From positions 283,792 to 347,791 of the forward strand of contig NZ_JACHXN010000005.1 of the NCBI RefSeq assembly GCF_014192095.1: a DNA stretch of 64,000 nt. The letters are read 5' to 3'. The position numbers and the translations under genes were made by a program. Shown here piece by piece: positions 41,828 through 49,916 of the stretch. The notes below the pieces were generated by a model that searched no databases, was not told the origin of the DNA, and was given only the letters and a program-made list of their open reading frames with translations. Every line of letters begins with the position of its first letter. Position 1 is the first letter of the stretch. The DNA is from Phyllobacterium trifolii (lineage in GTDB: Bacteria > Pseudomonadota > Alphaproteobacteria > Rhizobiales > Rhizobiaceae).

Positions 41828-43216
41828 ATGAGTTTTTCACAGAGGCCGCTAAGGGGCTTGGCGATCGTGCTTTCGCTCGGCATGATTATTGGTTCAGCCG
41901 GCTCCACGATTATCCTTGCGCGCAGCGTCAACAATCAGATCGACGATATCCTCGCCACCTATAAGGTGCGCGAACAGGCGTATGGTTCGCTGTCATTGAT
42001 GACCGAGGCTCACAACAGTCAGCGCGGGTTCATCTTGACGGACAGTACCCCGTTACTCGATCATTATCGGAACGTAACAGCCCGGCTCGACGAGAGCCTC
42101 AATACGCTTACGGAAATGACCAAGGGAAATCCGCGGCAGCAAGCTACGGCGACTCGAATCCGCGATCTGGCGAAAGCAAAACAGAGAAACGTGGATGCGG
42201 CGATTGCCCAGGCGGTTGCGGGGATGAGTACGGAAGCGCGTGAGTCCCTCGGACCAAATTTCGGCGTTGGTCAACTCGATGAAATCAACAAGACGGTCGA
42301 CGGCTTTCTCGCAGAAGAAGATCGAAGGTTGATTGAACGAAACATTGCTGTGGATCAAATGAGAAGCTGGCTAACAATAGCTGCGCTCTCTTCCCTCGGG
42401 GGTGGTCTCATTCTGGCAGTCATTCTTGCGAACCGGACCAGACGTTATGTACGCAAGCTGACAGAGGGACAAACATTGCTTCTTTCAGAAAAAACAATTC
42501 TGGAGAGTATGGTCCAAAACAGGACGGCGGAACTTGAAAAAGCCATGCTCTTGGCAAAGCGGGAGCGGGCTCGCGTGGAAACACTGCTGCAGGATTCCGA
42601 CCACCGCATAGGAAATTCGCTTGCGACGGTCTCGTCGCTACTCGGTATTCAGATGCGGGACGTATCGTCGGAGGAAATACGCGCCGCACTCGGGGCAGCC
42701 CGCGACAGAATTCAAACCATTTCGTCGGCCCACAGACGTCTGCGGCTTGGAAAGGATCATGAGACTGTTCGTGCGGATGAATATTTGCCGGACGTCATCG
42801 CTGATATCAAGCAGTCGACCGCCCATGACCGAGATATCAGGATTGTTGCAGAGCTTGCCCCAATAAACCTGAGCTCCCGCGATGCGACGACGCTGGGAAT
42901 AATCATCGGCGAGTTGACGATGAACGCCATAAAACACGCTTTTCCGGGCAGCAAGGCCGGAGAGATAAGAATCGATCTTGTGCGGGGTGAAGATGACGTT
43001 CTGCGGCTGGAGATTGCCGATACCGGCATTGGCATGCAGAAGACATCGAAGAATCGCTCCTCTGGACTTGGGTCGCTTATCGTCAATCAGCTTTGCCAGC
43101 AATTCGACGGATCGGTTGTCTACTCTGTCCATCCGGGTGGGGGCACCTCAGTAAAGGTGGCGCTACCCGGCCTCATGGAGATACAGTCAGCGGAGGCCAC
43201 TCAAAAGGATGAGTGA
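41828..43216 (+). CDS. CHASE3 sensor histidine kinase (HisKA_2/HWE type)
   Basis: 462 residues: membrane helix about 11-31, periplasmic CHASE3 domain about 35-170 (AYGSLSLMTEAHNSQRGFILT), second helix about 180-200, cytoplasmic coiled coil, dimerisation domain with DHRIGNSLATVSSLLGIQ (His near 259) and an ATPase domain (GELTMNAIKHAFP, ADTGIGM, GLGSLIV). HisKA_2/HWE kinases next to phyR usually control PhyR phosphorylation. ATG 41828 has only a weak ribosome site; it may be co-transcribed with the Crp gene. Confidence 0.92.
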   Translation: MSFSQRPLRGLAIVLSLGMIIGSAGSTIILARSVNNQIDDILATYKVREQAYGSLSLMTEAHNSQRGFILTDSTPLLDHYRNVTARLDESLNTLTEMTKGNPRQQATATRIRDLAKAKQRNVDAAIAQAVAGMSTEARESLGPNFGVGQLDEINKTVDGFLAEEDRRLIERNIAVDQMRSWLTIAALSSLGGGLILAVILANRTRRYVRKLTEGQTLLLSEKTILESMVQNRTAELEKAMLLAKRERARVETLLQDSDHRIGNSLATVSSLLGIQMRDVSSEEIRAALGAARDRIQTISSAHRRLRLGKDHETVRADEYLPDVIADIKQSTAHDRDIRIVAELAPINLSSRDATTLGIIIGELTMNAIKHAFPGSKAGEIRIDLVRGEDDVLRLEIADTGIGMQKTSKNRSSGLGSLIVNQLCQQFDGSVVYSVHPGGGTSVKVALPGLMEIQSAEATQKDE

Positions 43217-43223
43217 TCGGTCG

Positions 43224-43445
43224 TCAGAGCGTTGCCGCACCTGTTTCCGGCTTTTCAGCATTCAGATGACCAAGGGCAAGTTCAATGTCCCGCAAATTTC
43301 GTGTTACACCATCATCAGGATCCATACCACTTTCTGTGGCCGCTCGCTGTAGTCCCCGAGCCTCGCTCAGCAGTTCTTCCAGTTTGGCAATCTTCTGGAC
43401 CCTGCTCAGACCCTCGTCAGATAGAATGTCATTCGCTTCAAGCAT
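43224..43445 (-). CDS. small coiled-coil protein of the stress locus
   Basis: 73 residues (MLEANDILSDEGLSRVQKIA...), largely helical, acidic, no membrane segment or cysteine. I do not recognise a family. GGAGG lies 6 bases upstream of the ATG and an exact EcfG promoter precedes it by about 25 bases, so it is very probably a real stress-induced gene. It faces the CHASE3 kinase and is divergent from the GAF-PAS kinase. Confidence 0.8.
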   Translation of the reverse strand: MLEANDILSDEGLSRVQKIAKLEELLSEARGLQRAATESGMDPDDGVTRNLRDIELALGHLNAEKPETGAATL

Positions 43446-43470
43446 TTTCGGCCTCCTTCGATCTAACGAA

Positions 43471-43495
43471 AACGAAGGTGCTGGATAAATGTTCC
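43471..43495 (-). promoter_or_regulatory. sigma-EcfG promoter of the 73-residue protein gene
   Basis: Minus strand GGAAC (43495-43491), 16 bases, CGTT (43474-43471). Exact consensus. Only 6 bases separate its -35 from that of the divergent promoter at 43502. Confidence 0.87.
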
Positions 43496-43501
43496 AAATA
43501 A

Positions 43502-43526
43502 GGAACAAAGCACAAAGGGTTGCGTT
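43502..43526 (+). promoter_or_regulatory. sigma-EcfG promoter of the GAF-PAS-HWE kinase gene
   Basis: GGAAC (43502-43506), 16 bases, CGTT (43523-43526). Exact consensus, 58 bases upstream of the kinase start, and back to back with the promoter on the other strand. Confidence 0.87.
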
Positions 43527-43584
43527 CTTGAGGGAGCTATATCGATGGTATGAGTAGGGTGGCGATGCGAGCCATCATGTGGAT

Positions 43585-45111
43585 ATGAGATCGGAAAACA
43601 TTTCAGAAAGCACGTTAGAATTTCTGTCGGGGTCGTCGCGTCGTGATGTTCTTTCGAGTTTGAAGACGCTTGAAATTCGCGAGCATGACAACGAATTCCA
43701 TTGTTTGGCGGAACTCGCATTGTCGATGTCCAACAGCAGCGGCGCACAGATCACGCTTGTGGATGAGAAACGAAGCCGTATCTTGTCCCATGCAGGGCGT
43801 CTTGGGATAGCCAATATCTGGGCTATTGAAGCCAGTTCACTGGCAGCACCTGACAAGAGTTGCCTGATCATTCTGAACGCCGCGGAGGATGTTCGCTATT
43901 CCGAAATCGATGCGGTGACCCATGGGCCGAATCTCCGGTTCCTGGCCGTTGCACCGATCTGCGTCTCAAACGAGTGTATTGGAGCTCTCAGCGTCCTGTC
44001 CGACGAGCCCCGAACGGAATTTGCTTTAAGCCAGCAGGAGCAACTCATGCTTCTGGCAAGACTTGCCGGTTCGTTTATCTCGCTCAAACGTGAATCCCGC
44101 ACGGAAACCGACGCCATGGCGAAGTTGCATCAGGATGAAGATCGTAATTCCATGGCACTTGAGGTCGGCAATGTCGGCAGTTGGGTATGGGATCTGCGCA
44201 CGGGCAAGTTCAGTGGCAACAGGATGGCCTATTCCATGCTTGGTCTTAGTCCCGATCAACCTGTCAGCGGCGAAGACGTCTTCCGGGCAATGCACCCCGA
44301 CGATTTTCCAATCATGAAATCGGCCTTCACACGCGCGCTGGTCAGTAATCAGGATTATGTCGGAGAATTCCGCGCTGCGTCATCGGGTCAATGGCTTCTA
44401 GGACGCGGCCGCATTTTCGAACGCGATGTCCAGGGGAGACCCGTGGTGGCGGTTGGTGTCAATATTGATATTACGGACACAAAGAAAGCTGCCGAAAAAA
44501 CGCGGCTCCTGCTACGCGAGCTCAATCACCGCGTCAAAAACACCTTGGCAATGTTACAATCGCTGGCACGGCAGACGCTCAATCGAACATCCGATCCAGC
44601 CGAGTTCATGGAGGCGTTTTCAGGACGTCTTCGGGCCATTTCGGAAGCACATACATTGCTTTCCGATCGAGAATGGAGCGGCATCAGCCTGATCGATCTG
44701 ATTGCAAAACAAGTGGAGCCTTACGCGGGTTTTGATCCTCGACAGATCGAGCTCGCAGGGGAGGACATGGTTTTACCGCCGGACCACGCACTCGGGCTTG
44801 GCATTGCGCTGCACGAGCTTGCTACCAATGCAGCTAGACATGGCGCCCTTTCTGTCGCCGACGGTCGCGTGCGGGTGTCATGGCAAATAGAACCCGGCCT
44901 CGATGAATCCCGCGTTACCATCCACTGGGTAGAATCCAACGGTCCGAAGGTGCTGCCGCCGGAAGCGCGAGGGCTCGGTGAAAGACTGATCGAGCGCAGC
45001 CTGGATAAGGTTCTATCGAGCAGCGTCAGATTGAGTTATCCGGAAACTGGCATGGAGGCTTTGATTTCCATGCCCATCCGCGATCACTCAAATATCCTGG
45101 CCCGTAGATGA
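43585..45111 (+). CDS. GAF-PAS HWE sensor histidine kinase
   Basis: 508-residue soluble kinase. GAF domain about 25-170, PAS domain about 190-300 (WVWDLRTGKFSGNRMAYSML, FRAMHPDDFP), HWE kinase domain with LRELNHRVKNTLAML (His near 315), N-box GIALHELATNAARHG and the HWE signature W-x-E in IHWVESNGPKV. It carries an EcfG promoter, suggesting positive or negative feedback on PhyR. GTG 43579 is an alternative start. The 3' end overlaps the opposite gene by 24 bases. Confidence 0.93.
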   Translation: MRSENISESTLEFLSGSSRRDVLSSLKTLEIREHDNEFHCLAELALSMSNSSGAQITLVDEKRSRILSHAGRLGIANIWAIEASSLAAPDKSCLIILNAAEDVRYSEIDAVTHGPNLRFLAVAPICVSNECIGALSVLSDEPRTEFALSQQEQLMLLARLAGSFISLKRESRTETDAMAKLHQDEDRNSMALEVGNVGSWVWDLRTGKFSGNRMAYSMLGLSPDQPVSGEDVFRAMHPDDFPIMKSAFTRALVSNQDYVGEFRAASSGQWLLGRGRIFERDVQGRPVVAVGVNIDITDTKKAAEKTRLLLRELNHRVKNTLAMLQSLARQTLNRTSDPAEFMEAFSGRLRAISEAHTLLSDREWSGISLIDLIAKQVEPYAGFDPRQIELAGEDMVLPPDHALGLGIALHELATNAARHGALSVADGRVRVSWQIEPGLDESRVTIHWVESNGPKVLPPEARGLGERLIERSLDKVLSSSVRLSYPETGMEALISMPIRDHSNILARR

Positions 45112-45564
45112 GGTGTCTTCAGGACGCCGTCTTTTCTTCTTCTTTGGTTTTGTCAGAAGCGAAAGCCCACCGAAAGCCACGAGAGGAACTGCAAGCATCA
45201 TGAGCGCGCGCGACCGCAGAACAACCGGTGCTGCAGCAAGAGCTGCAACTGTAAGAAGAGCGGACGCGTCAACCTTTGCACGTTCGCTCTGGCGATTTCG
45301 CGCGGCGCGTTCGACGATCTTCATGATTATGTAAGTAATGATAGCCAAGCCGAATGCGCTACCGGCGAGGATCAACGACGCATGCATTTCGCCGTAGCGC
45401 TCGGCAAGGGCGATATAGGCAGCCACAACCAGGAAAATCACGCCGACAATTGCTAGCACAGCGATGATGCCAGCGAAGACCGCGTTGCGCTTCAATCTGC
45501 TTATCACGAGGCCAACTTCACCCGCGGCGACGCTGGTTAAAAGTGGAGCTAACAGTTTGAGCAT
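45088..45564 (-). CDS. membrane protein, phage-holin/YqjE-like
   Basis: 158 residues with helices at about 30-52, 63-84 and 112-133, and a very basic tail (KPKKKKRRRPE). It follows the DUF883 gene by one base, so the pair is an operon like elaB/yqjD-yqjE of enterobacteria. A role in membrane stress or ribosome tethering is suggested by that analogy only. Expression should come from the EcfG promoter at 45.95 kb. Confidence 0.75.
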   Translation of the reverse strand: MLKLLAPLLTSVAAGEVGLVISRLKRNAVFAGIIAVLAIVGVIFLVVAAYIALAERYGEMHASLILAGSAFGLAIITYIIMKIVERAARNRQSERAKVDASALLTVAALAAAPVVLRSRALMMLAVPLVAFGGLSLLTKPKKKKRRRPEDTSSTGQDI

Positions 45565-45565
45565 G

Positions 45566-45904
45566 TCAGCGGCGGGCAATCAGGGCAAGAAGAAAACCGA
45601 CACCGGCGGCGACGGCAATCGTGGTCAAAGGGTGTTCGCGAACAGTTTCGGTGAGCTGGTCTTCAAGCTCACGAGCTTGCAGGCGAAGGTCCTCCAACGT
45701 TTCCTCACCGCGGACTTTTGCGGTTTCGTAGGAACTTGCTGCGCTTCGCGTGGCGTCCTTGGCAGAACTCTTTCCTATCTTGGCAAGGGTTGCTGCAATA
45801 TTCGCGATGTCCTCCTTCAGGGCCGCAACCTGGGCTTGCAAATCGGGATTGCTATCGGTCGCGTCGTCAACCGCTTTGCGAATTTTTGAAGAAACCGTAG
45901 CCAT
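45566..45904 (-). CDS. DUF883 (ElaB/YqjD-like) membrane-anchored protein
   Basis: 112 residues: long amphipathic helix, then one C-terminal transmembrane helix (LTTIAVAAGVGFLLALIARR) with the glycine-rich DUF883 pattern REHPLTTIAVAAGVGF. E. coli relatives bind ribosomes at the membrane in stationary phase. ATG 45904 follows AAGGAG; an exact EcfG promoter lies upstream. Confidence 0.9.
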   Translation of the reverse strand: MATVSSKIRKAVDDATDSNPDLQAQVAALKEDIANIAATLAKIGKSSAKDATRSAASSYETAKVRGEETLEDLRLQARELEDQLTETVREHPLTTIAVAAGVGFLLALIARR

Positions 45905-45942
45905 AGAAAACTCCTTGAGAAAACAGGTGGATATCGGTCGAG

Positions 45943-45968
45943 AACGTTTAGTCTGCAGTATTTGTTCC
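45943..45968 (-). promoter_or_regulatory. sigma-EcfG promoter of the DUF883 operon
   Basis: Minus strand GGAAC (45968-45964), 17 bases, CGTT (45946-45943). Start codon 38 bases downstream. Confidence 0.85.
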
Positions 45969-46017
45969 ACGCATTGGGGGCCGCTGCAAGTCTACTAGCG
46001 GGCATCCTTTCCAAAGC

Positions 46018-46101
46018 TCATGAAAGATAGCCCATCAACCACAAAATGAGAATGATCGGAAGGGGCAGACCAATGAGCCAAAGCAAAACACCTCGTAACA
46101 T
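46018..46101 (-). CDS. 27-residue hydrophobic small protein
   Basis: Reads MLRGVLLWLIGLPLPIIL, then a second hydrophobic half ending GYLS: a single membrane helix with a central LPLP kink. AAGGAG lies 7 bases before the ATG. It is 60 bases downstream of the DUF3309 gene on the same strand and should share its EcfG-like promoter. I have no family name for it with certainty. Confidence 0.7.
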   Translation of the reverse strand: MLRGVLLWLIGLPLPIILILWLMGYLS

Positions 46102-46161
46102 TTTAAAACTCCTTTTCAGCTATGTCAGATGATCGTTCGTGATAAGGGTCCAAGAAGCGCG

Positions 46162-46320
46162 TTAAATTCTCCCCATCAGAAGCAAAATCAACAGAACGAC
46201 CAAGATTATTCCCACGAGTCCAGAGGGGCCGTAGCCCCAATTCCTGGCGTGAGGCCAGGTTGGAAACACCCCGATAAGTGCCAAGATGAGAATGATGATG
46301 AGAATTGTCGTGAGTGGCAT
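46162..46320 (-). CDS. DUF3309 small membrane protein
   Basis: 52 residues, MPLTTILIIILILALIG, then PTWPHARNWGYGPSG and a second helix: the DUF3309 pattern. GGAGG precedes the ATG by 6 bases. Typical of rhizobial stress-induced small proteins; an EcfG-like promoter lies upstream. Function unknown. Confidence 0.88.
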   Translation of the reverse strand: MPLTTILIIILILALIGVFPTWPHARNWGYGPSGLVGIILVVLLILLLMGRI

Positions 46321-46357
46321 TCTTTCCTCCCTCTCCTGGGAAACTTTACAGCTCGGA

Positions 46358-46382
46358 AACACCCGAACCAGGATTTGGTTCC
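46358..46382 (-). promoter_or_regulatory. EcfG-like promoter of the DUF3309 unit
   Basis: Minus strand GGAAC (46382-46378), 16 bases, TGTT (46361-46358): one mismatch, the same variant as at phyR. Confidence 0.6.
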
Positions 46383-46502
46383 CACATGACAGGCTCGAGC
46401 CAAGAGCCAGAAGTGGAATGCAACCAAATTGAGCCGACTTCGTTTCTGTCGCGGGGTTTCAATGGAGATGGGTTTTTATGGATGTCATGCCGGTAGGTTT
46501 TC

Positions 46503-48467
46503 ATGCCTTCTGAAGGGGCCGGGGGGAAGTCGCGTGCCGTCGAACGGGCAGCCCAGCGATCGATCTATACGCCTGTTTCGGCGAATGCGGCGAACCAGTT
46601 CCCACCAGTAATTGTCGCGATAGCCGTTGTAGCAGCGCTTTATTTCGCCCGCGAAATTTTCGTGCCATTGGCGCTGGCTCTGCTTTTAACCTTCGCGCTG
46701 TCACCGTTGGTCACCCGCTTGCACCGCTCGGGTGTGCCAAAAGGCGTTGCCGTACTAAGTGTTGTGACAACGGCTTTTCTTGTGATTTTCATTTTCGTCA
46801 GCATTGTCGCGAGCCAGCTTACTGTGCTCGCGCAAAATCTGCCAAGCTATCAATATAATATCGAGACGAAGATCCGCGCGATCAAGGATGCGCAGTCGGG
46901 GAACAGCATTTTTGATCGCGGCGCGCGCATGTTCAAACGCTTCAGCGACGAAATTGGTCGATCGGACGAAGTGGAGCGCTTTGAAAGCGACAACCAAGCA
47001 GTGGCCAAACCAGACCCGGCGCGACAACCTCCCCAAAATGTTGCACCGCCTGCCCCTTTACCACCCTTGCGCGGCATAGATCCTAACAAACCCGTACCTG
47101 TGGAAATCCGCAATCCACCGCTAGATCCCTTAAGCCTGCTGCAGACCTTTGCCGGTCCGTTGATCCAGCCCCTGGCGACAATCGGCATTGTGATTGTGGT
47201 AGTCATATTCATGCTGATGCGGCGTGAAGATTTGCGCGACCGTTTCATAAAGTTGGTGGGAGCCAGCGATATTCACCGAACGACGACTGCCCTGCATGAT
47301 GCGGGCAAGCGCGTCGGCCAATATTTGCTGATGCAGTTGATCATCAATATCAGCTTCGGTGTGCCAATCGGGATCGGGCTATGGTTCATTGGCATTCCCA
47401 ACCCGATGCTGTGGGGCATGCTGGCGATAGTTCTCCGTTTTGTGCCCTACATCGGACCAATCATTGCAGCTGCGTTTCCGCTTATTCTTTCGCTCGCAGT
47501 CGATCCGGGTTGGATGGTGCTCTTCTGGACCGCTGCCTTGTTCATCGTACTGGAGCTCATCAGCAGCAATATCATGGAGCCGCTTCTCTACGGTTCCAAG
47601 ACCGGGTTGTCCCCCGTTGCGATTCTGATGGCCGCCATTGTCTGGACCTGGATCTGGGGGCCGATCGGATTGATCCTTTCGACACCGCTCACCGTTTGCC
47701 TGGTCGTTCTTGGAAGACACGTTCCAAAGTTCGAATTTTTGGATGTTCTTCTTGGCAACGAGCCGGTGCTCCTTCCGCCGCAACAGCTATATCAACGGCT
47801 GTTGTCTGGCGATCCGGATGAAGCAACAGAAAAGGCCGAGGAGTATCTGCAGTCGGCAACCATCATGGATTATTACGCTTCGGTGGCTATTCCCGCATTG
47901 CTGCTCGCCGAACACGACAGAGGCCGGGGCGTGCTTGACGAGCCTAGGCGCAATCGTGTGGCGCAAAGCATGATCCTACTCGTCGAGAATCTGTCGGAGT
48001 ATCATGACGTTGAAGACGAAGAAGAAGGAGCCGAACCTGAAGGGGGCTCCAAGAAGGCTGTGGCTAATAAAGAGAAGGTAAAACCAGAGAAGCCGAGAAC
48101 AATCGCGTCCGCAGGCGGACGCGGCGACCTCGACGATGCGGCAGCAGTTGTTCTTGGCGATATTCTTGAGCGCAAGGATTTTGATGTTCGCGATATTTCT
48201 CACGAGGAGCTCGAGGCGACCAACATCGGCAAGCTTGACCTTACGAGCGTCAGCACAATCTACGTAAGCTACCTCAACACGTCTTCGGTCGCTCATGCAC
48301 GCTATCTCGTCCGCCGCATAAGACGGCGGAACGCACGCGTAAAGATTGTCATCGGATTCTGGGCGGAAGATGGGAGCGAAGTTGATGGCGAGAAGATCGT
48401 TGGATCAACACGCAACTGCTTTTTTGTATCGTCGATAGAAGCGGTGGTTCAAGAGCTTTGCGAGTGA
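46503..48467 (+). CDS. AI-2E family transporter with C-terminal soluble domain
   Basis: 654 residues. The N-terminal about 375 residues form a PerM/AI-2E exporter-like membrane domain (helices from residue 38; FVPLALALLLTFALSPLV, FVPYIGPIIAAAFPLIL, ILSTPLTVCLVVLGRHVP). A soluble part of about 270 residues follows, with an acidic low-complexity linker (EDEEEGAEPEG) and a Rossmann-like end with AAAVVLGDILE, IYVSYLNTSSVAHARYLVRRI and VKIVIGFWAEDG. Its transported solute is unknown. No EcfG promoter was found directly upstream. Confidence 0.88.
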   Translation: MPSEGAGGKSRAVERAAQRSIYTPVSANAANQFPPVIVAIAVVAALYFAREIFVPLALALLLTFALSPLVTRLHRSGVPKGVAVLSVVTTAFLVIFIFVSIVASQLTVLAQNLPSYQYNIETKIRAIKDAQSGNSIFDRGARMFKRFSDEIGRSDEVERFESDNQAVAKPDPARQPPQNVAPPAPLPPLRGIDPNKPVPVEIRNPPLDPLSLLQTFAGPLIQPLATIGIVIVVVIFMLMRREDLRDRFIKLVGASDIHRTTTALHDAGKRVGQYLLMQLIINISFGVPIGIGLWFIGIPNPMLWGMLAIVLRFVPYIGPIIAAAFPLILSLAVDPGWMVLFWTAALFIVLELISSNIMEPLLYGSKTGLSPVAILMAAIVWTWIWGPIGLILSTPLTVCLVVLGRHVPKFEFLDVLLGNEPVLLPPQQLYQRLLSGDPDEATEKAEEYLQSATIMDYYASVAIPALLLAEHDRGRGVLDEPRRNRVAQSMILLVENLSEYHDVEDEEEGAEPEGGSKKAVANKEKVKPEKPRTIASAGGRGDLDDAAAVVLGDILERKDFDVRDISHEELEATNIGKLDLTSVSTIYVSYLNTSSVAHARYLVRRIRRRNARVKIVIGFWAEDGSEVDGEKIVGSTRNCFFVSSIEAVVQELCE

Positions 48468-48505
48468 GCCGCTCCCCGAGATTTTTCACCAATCTTAATT
48501 TTCGC

Positions 48506-48531
48506 GGAACCAAGAGCGAGCTGGCTACGTT
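48506..48531 (+). promoter_or_regulatory. sigma-EcfG promoter of a candidate small RNA
   Basis: GGAAC (48506-48510), 17 bases, CGTT (48528-48531). Exact consensus, with no start codon at usual distance; two hairpins follow instead. Confidence 0.75.
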
Positions 48532-48536
48532 TCCAC

Positions 48537-48605
48537 CCAGCTGATCGAGCTTCGATCGGTAACTGGAGACCCGGTGCCTGTTCCCCCGTGGGCGCCGGGT
48601 CGTTT
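48537..48605 (+). ncRNA. candidate stress-induced small RNA
   Basis: Predicted to start a few bases after the EcfG promoter. It holds a short hairpin GATCGA-GCT-TCGATC (48543-48557) and an 11-bp hairpin (48568-48578 with 48591-48601, one G-U pair) whose 12-base loop exposes CCCCC, able to pair with G-rich ribosome sites. The 3' T-run is poor (CGTTTGC). An untranslated leader of csbD is the alternative reading. Confidence 0.45.
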
Positions 48606-48663
48606 GCTGCCCATTTGTAAAAACATGCTGAATTTTCAAATGCTTGTGAAACTGTCAACCAAC

Positions 48664-48688
48664 GGAACAAACTCAAAACCCGGCCGTT
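48664..48688 (+). promoter_or_regulatory. sigma-EcfG promoter of csbD
   Basis: GGAAC (48664-48668), 16 bases, CGTT (48685-48688). Exact consensus; the CsbD start codon is 36 bases downstream. Confidence 0.88.
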
Positions 48689-48723
48689 TAATTTGTGTAG
48701 ATGAATGCTTCAAGGAGTTCCTT

Positions 48724-48915
48724 ATGGGTAGTACCAGCGACAAACTTTCCGGCGCAGCCAACAAGGCGGCTGGTAATGTGAGGCAGGCCGCCGGCAAGGC
48801 GACCGGATCAAAAGAAATGCAGGCGAAGGGCAAAATGCAGGAAATGAAGGGCGAAGCACAGCAAGCCAAGGGAAAAGCCAAGGATGCTGTGAAAAAGGTT
48901 GTCGATAAAGCCTGA
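48724..48915 (+). CDS. CsbD family stress protein
   Basis: 63-residue hydrophilic, Lys/Ala/Gly-rich protein. The family pattern DKLSGAANKAAGNVRQAAGKATGS and QAKGKMQEMKGEAQQAKGKAKD repeats are clear. CsbD members are induced by general stress sigma factors across bacteria. AAGGAG lies 7 bases before ATG 48724. Confidence 0.93.
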   Translation: MGSTSDKLSGAANKAAGNVRQAAGKATGSKEMQAKGKMQEMKGEAQQAKGKAKDAVKKVVDKA

Positions 48916-48937
48916 TCGCCTTTAACGCCGCCGAATT

Positions 48938-48968
48938 CAGCCGGTCCCTTGTCGGGCCGGTTGCTTTT
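48938..48968 (+). terminator. probable csbD terminator
   Basis: Imperfect hairpin AGCCGGTCCC / GGGCCGGTT with a one-base bulge, followed by GCTTTTTG, 25 bases after the stop. Confidence 0.6.
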
Positions 48969-49035
48969 TGTGCGAGAGTCTGTCGTGCTGTCTTTTTTAT
49001 CGAAATCAGATTTTTTTGTTTTAAAGGAACAACTG

Positions 49036-49842
49036 ATGAGGATTAATGTGGGGTGTGAACTGACGTTCGAGTTTACGCAGGAAACGCCTCTGATTGCCAT
49101 TTTGAACGTGCATCATTCGCGTTTTGCCGATCTGGAAGGCATCGAGACTTTCCAGACTACATTCGGCGCCAGCGTCGATGGCTATCACGACCAGTTCGGC
49201 AACTGGTGTAATCGCATTCTCGCTGCGCCGGGCACCTTTTTTTGCTCCACAAATGCCGTCGTCTACGACAGCGGCATGCCAGATCCTGTGGTTCTCGATG
49301 CTGTTCAGCACCGGGTGCAGGATCTTCCGGATGAAACGCTGGTCTATCTTATGGGCAGCCGTTATTGCGAGACCGATTTGTTGAGCGAGGAAGCATGGCG
49401 ACTGTTCGGCCACGTACCGGAAGGCTGGCAACGCGTTCAGGCGGTGTGCGATTTCGTGCACAACCACATTGTGTTTGGCTATGAGCATTCGAACCCCACT
49501 CGCACGGCGTCCACGGGATATTTCGAAGGCCGTGGTGTGTGCCGTGATTTCACGCATCTTGCAGTTGCTTTTTCCCGCTGTCTGAACATTCCGACACGCT
49601 ATTGCACTGGTTATATCACCGATATCGGCATACCATTGCCCCATGCGGAAATGGACTTTTGTGCGTGGATGGAGGTTTACCTCGGGGGTCAGTGGCACGC
49701 TTTTGATCCTCGGAACAACCAGCCCCGAATAGGCCGGATCAAGGTGGCGCATGGGCGCGACGCGGCGGATGTGCCCCTGACGAATATATTCGGGCCCAAT
49801 GTACTGACGAAATTCAAGGTTTGGGCCGGCGAAGCTGTTTAA
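49036..49842 (+). CDS. transglutaminase-like domain protein
   Basis: 268 residues. N-terminal beta-rich domain, then a transglutaminase-like core with catalytic Cys in GRGVCRDFTHLAVAF, His in PHAEMDFCAWMEVYL and Asp in WHAFDPRNNQP. Such bacterial proteins are thought to act as peptidases or amidases. ATG 49036 follows AAAGGAAC; the frame is open upstream to 48949. Length and triad are normal. Role unknown. Confidence 0.9.
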   Translation: MRINVGCELTFEFTQETPLIAILNVHHSRFADLEGIETFQTTFGASVDGYHDQFGNWCNRILAAPGTFFCSTNAVVYDSGMPDPVVLDAVQHRVQDLPDETLVYLMGSRYCETDLLSEEAWRLFGHVPEGWQRVQAVCDFVHNHIVFGYEHSNPTRTASTGYFEGRGVCRDFTHLAVAFSRCLNIPTRYCTGYITDIGIPLPHAEMDFCAWMEVYLGGQWHAFDPRNNQPRIGRIKVAHGRDAADVPLTNIFGPNVLTKFKVWAGEAV

Positions 49843-49916
49843 TCGCGTGTTTTTCGCAACCTTCTGCGCTTCCGGCAGTTTTGTCCGGGAGATTGGCAAT
49901 GCCAAGGAGGAAAAGT

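Noticed and set aside
49026..49050. EcfG promoter before the transglutaminase-like gene
   Set aside because: GGAAC at 49026 has no CGTT at correct spacing and overlaps the ribosome site.
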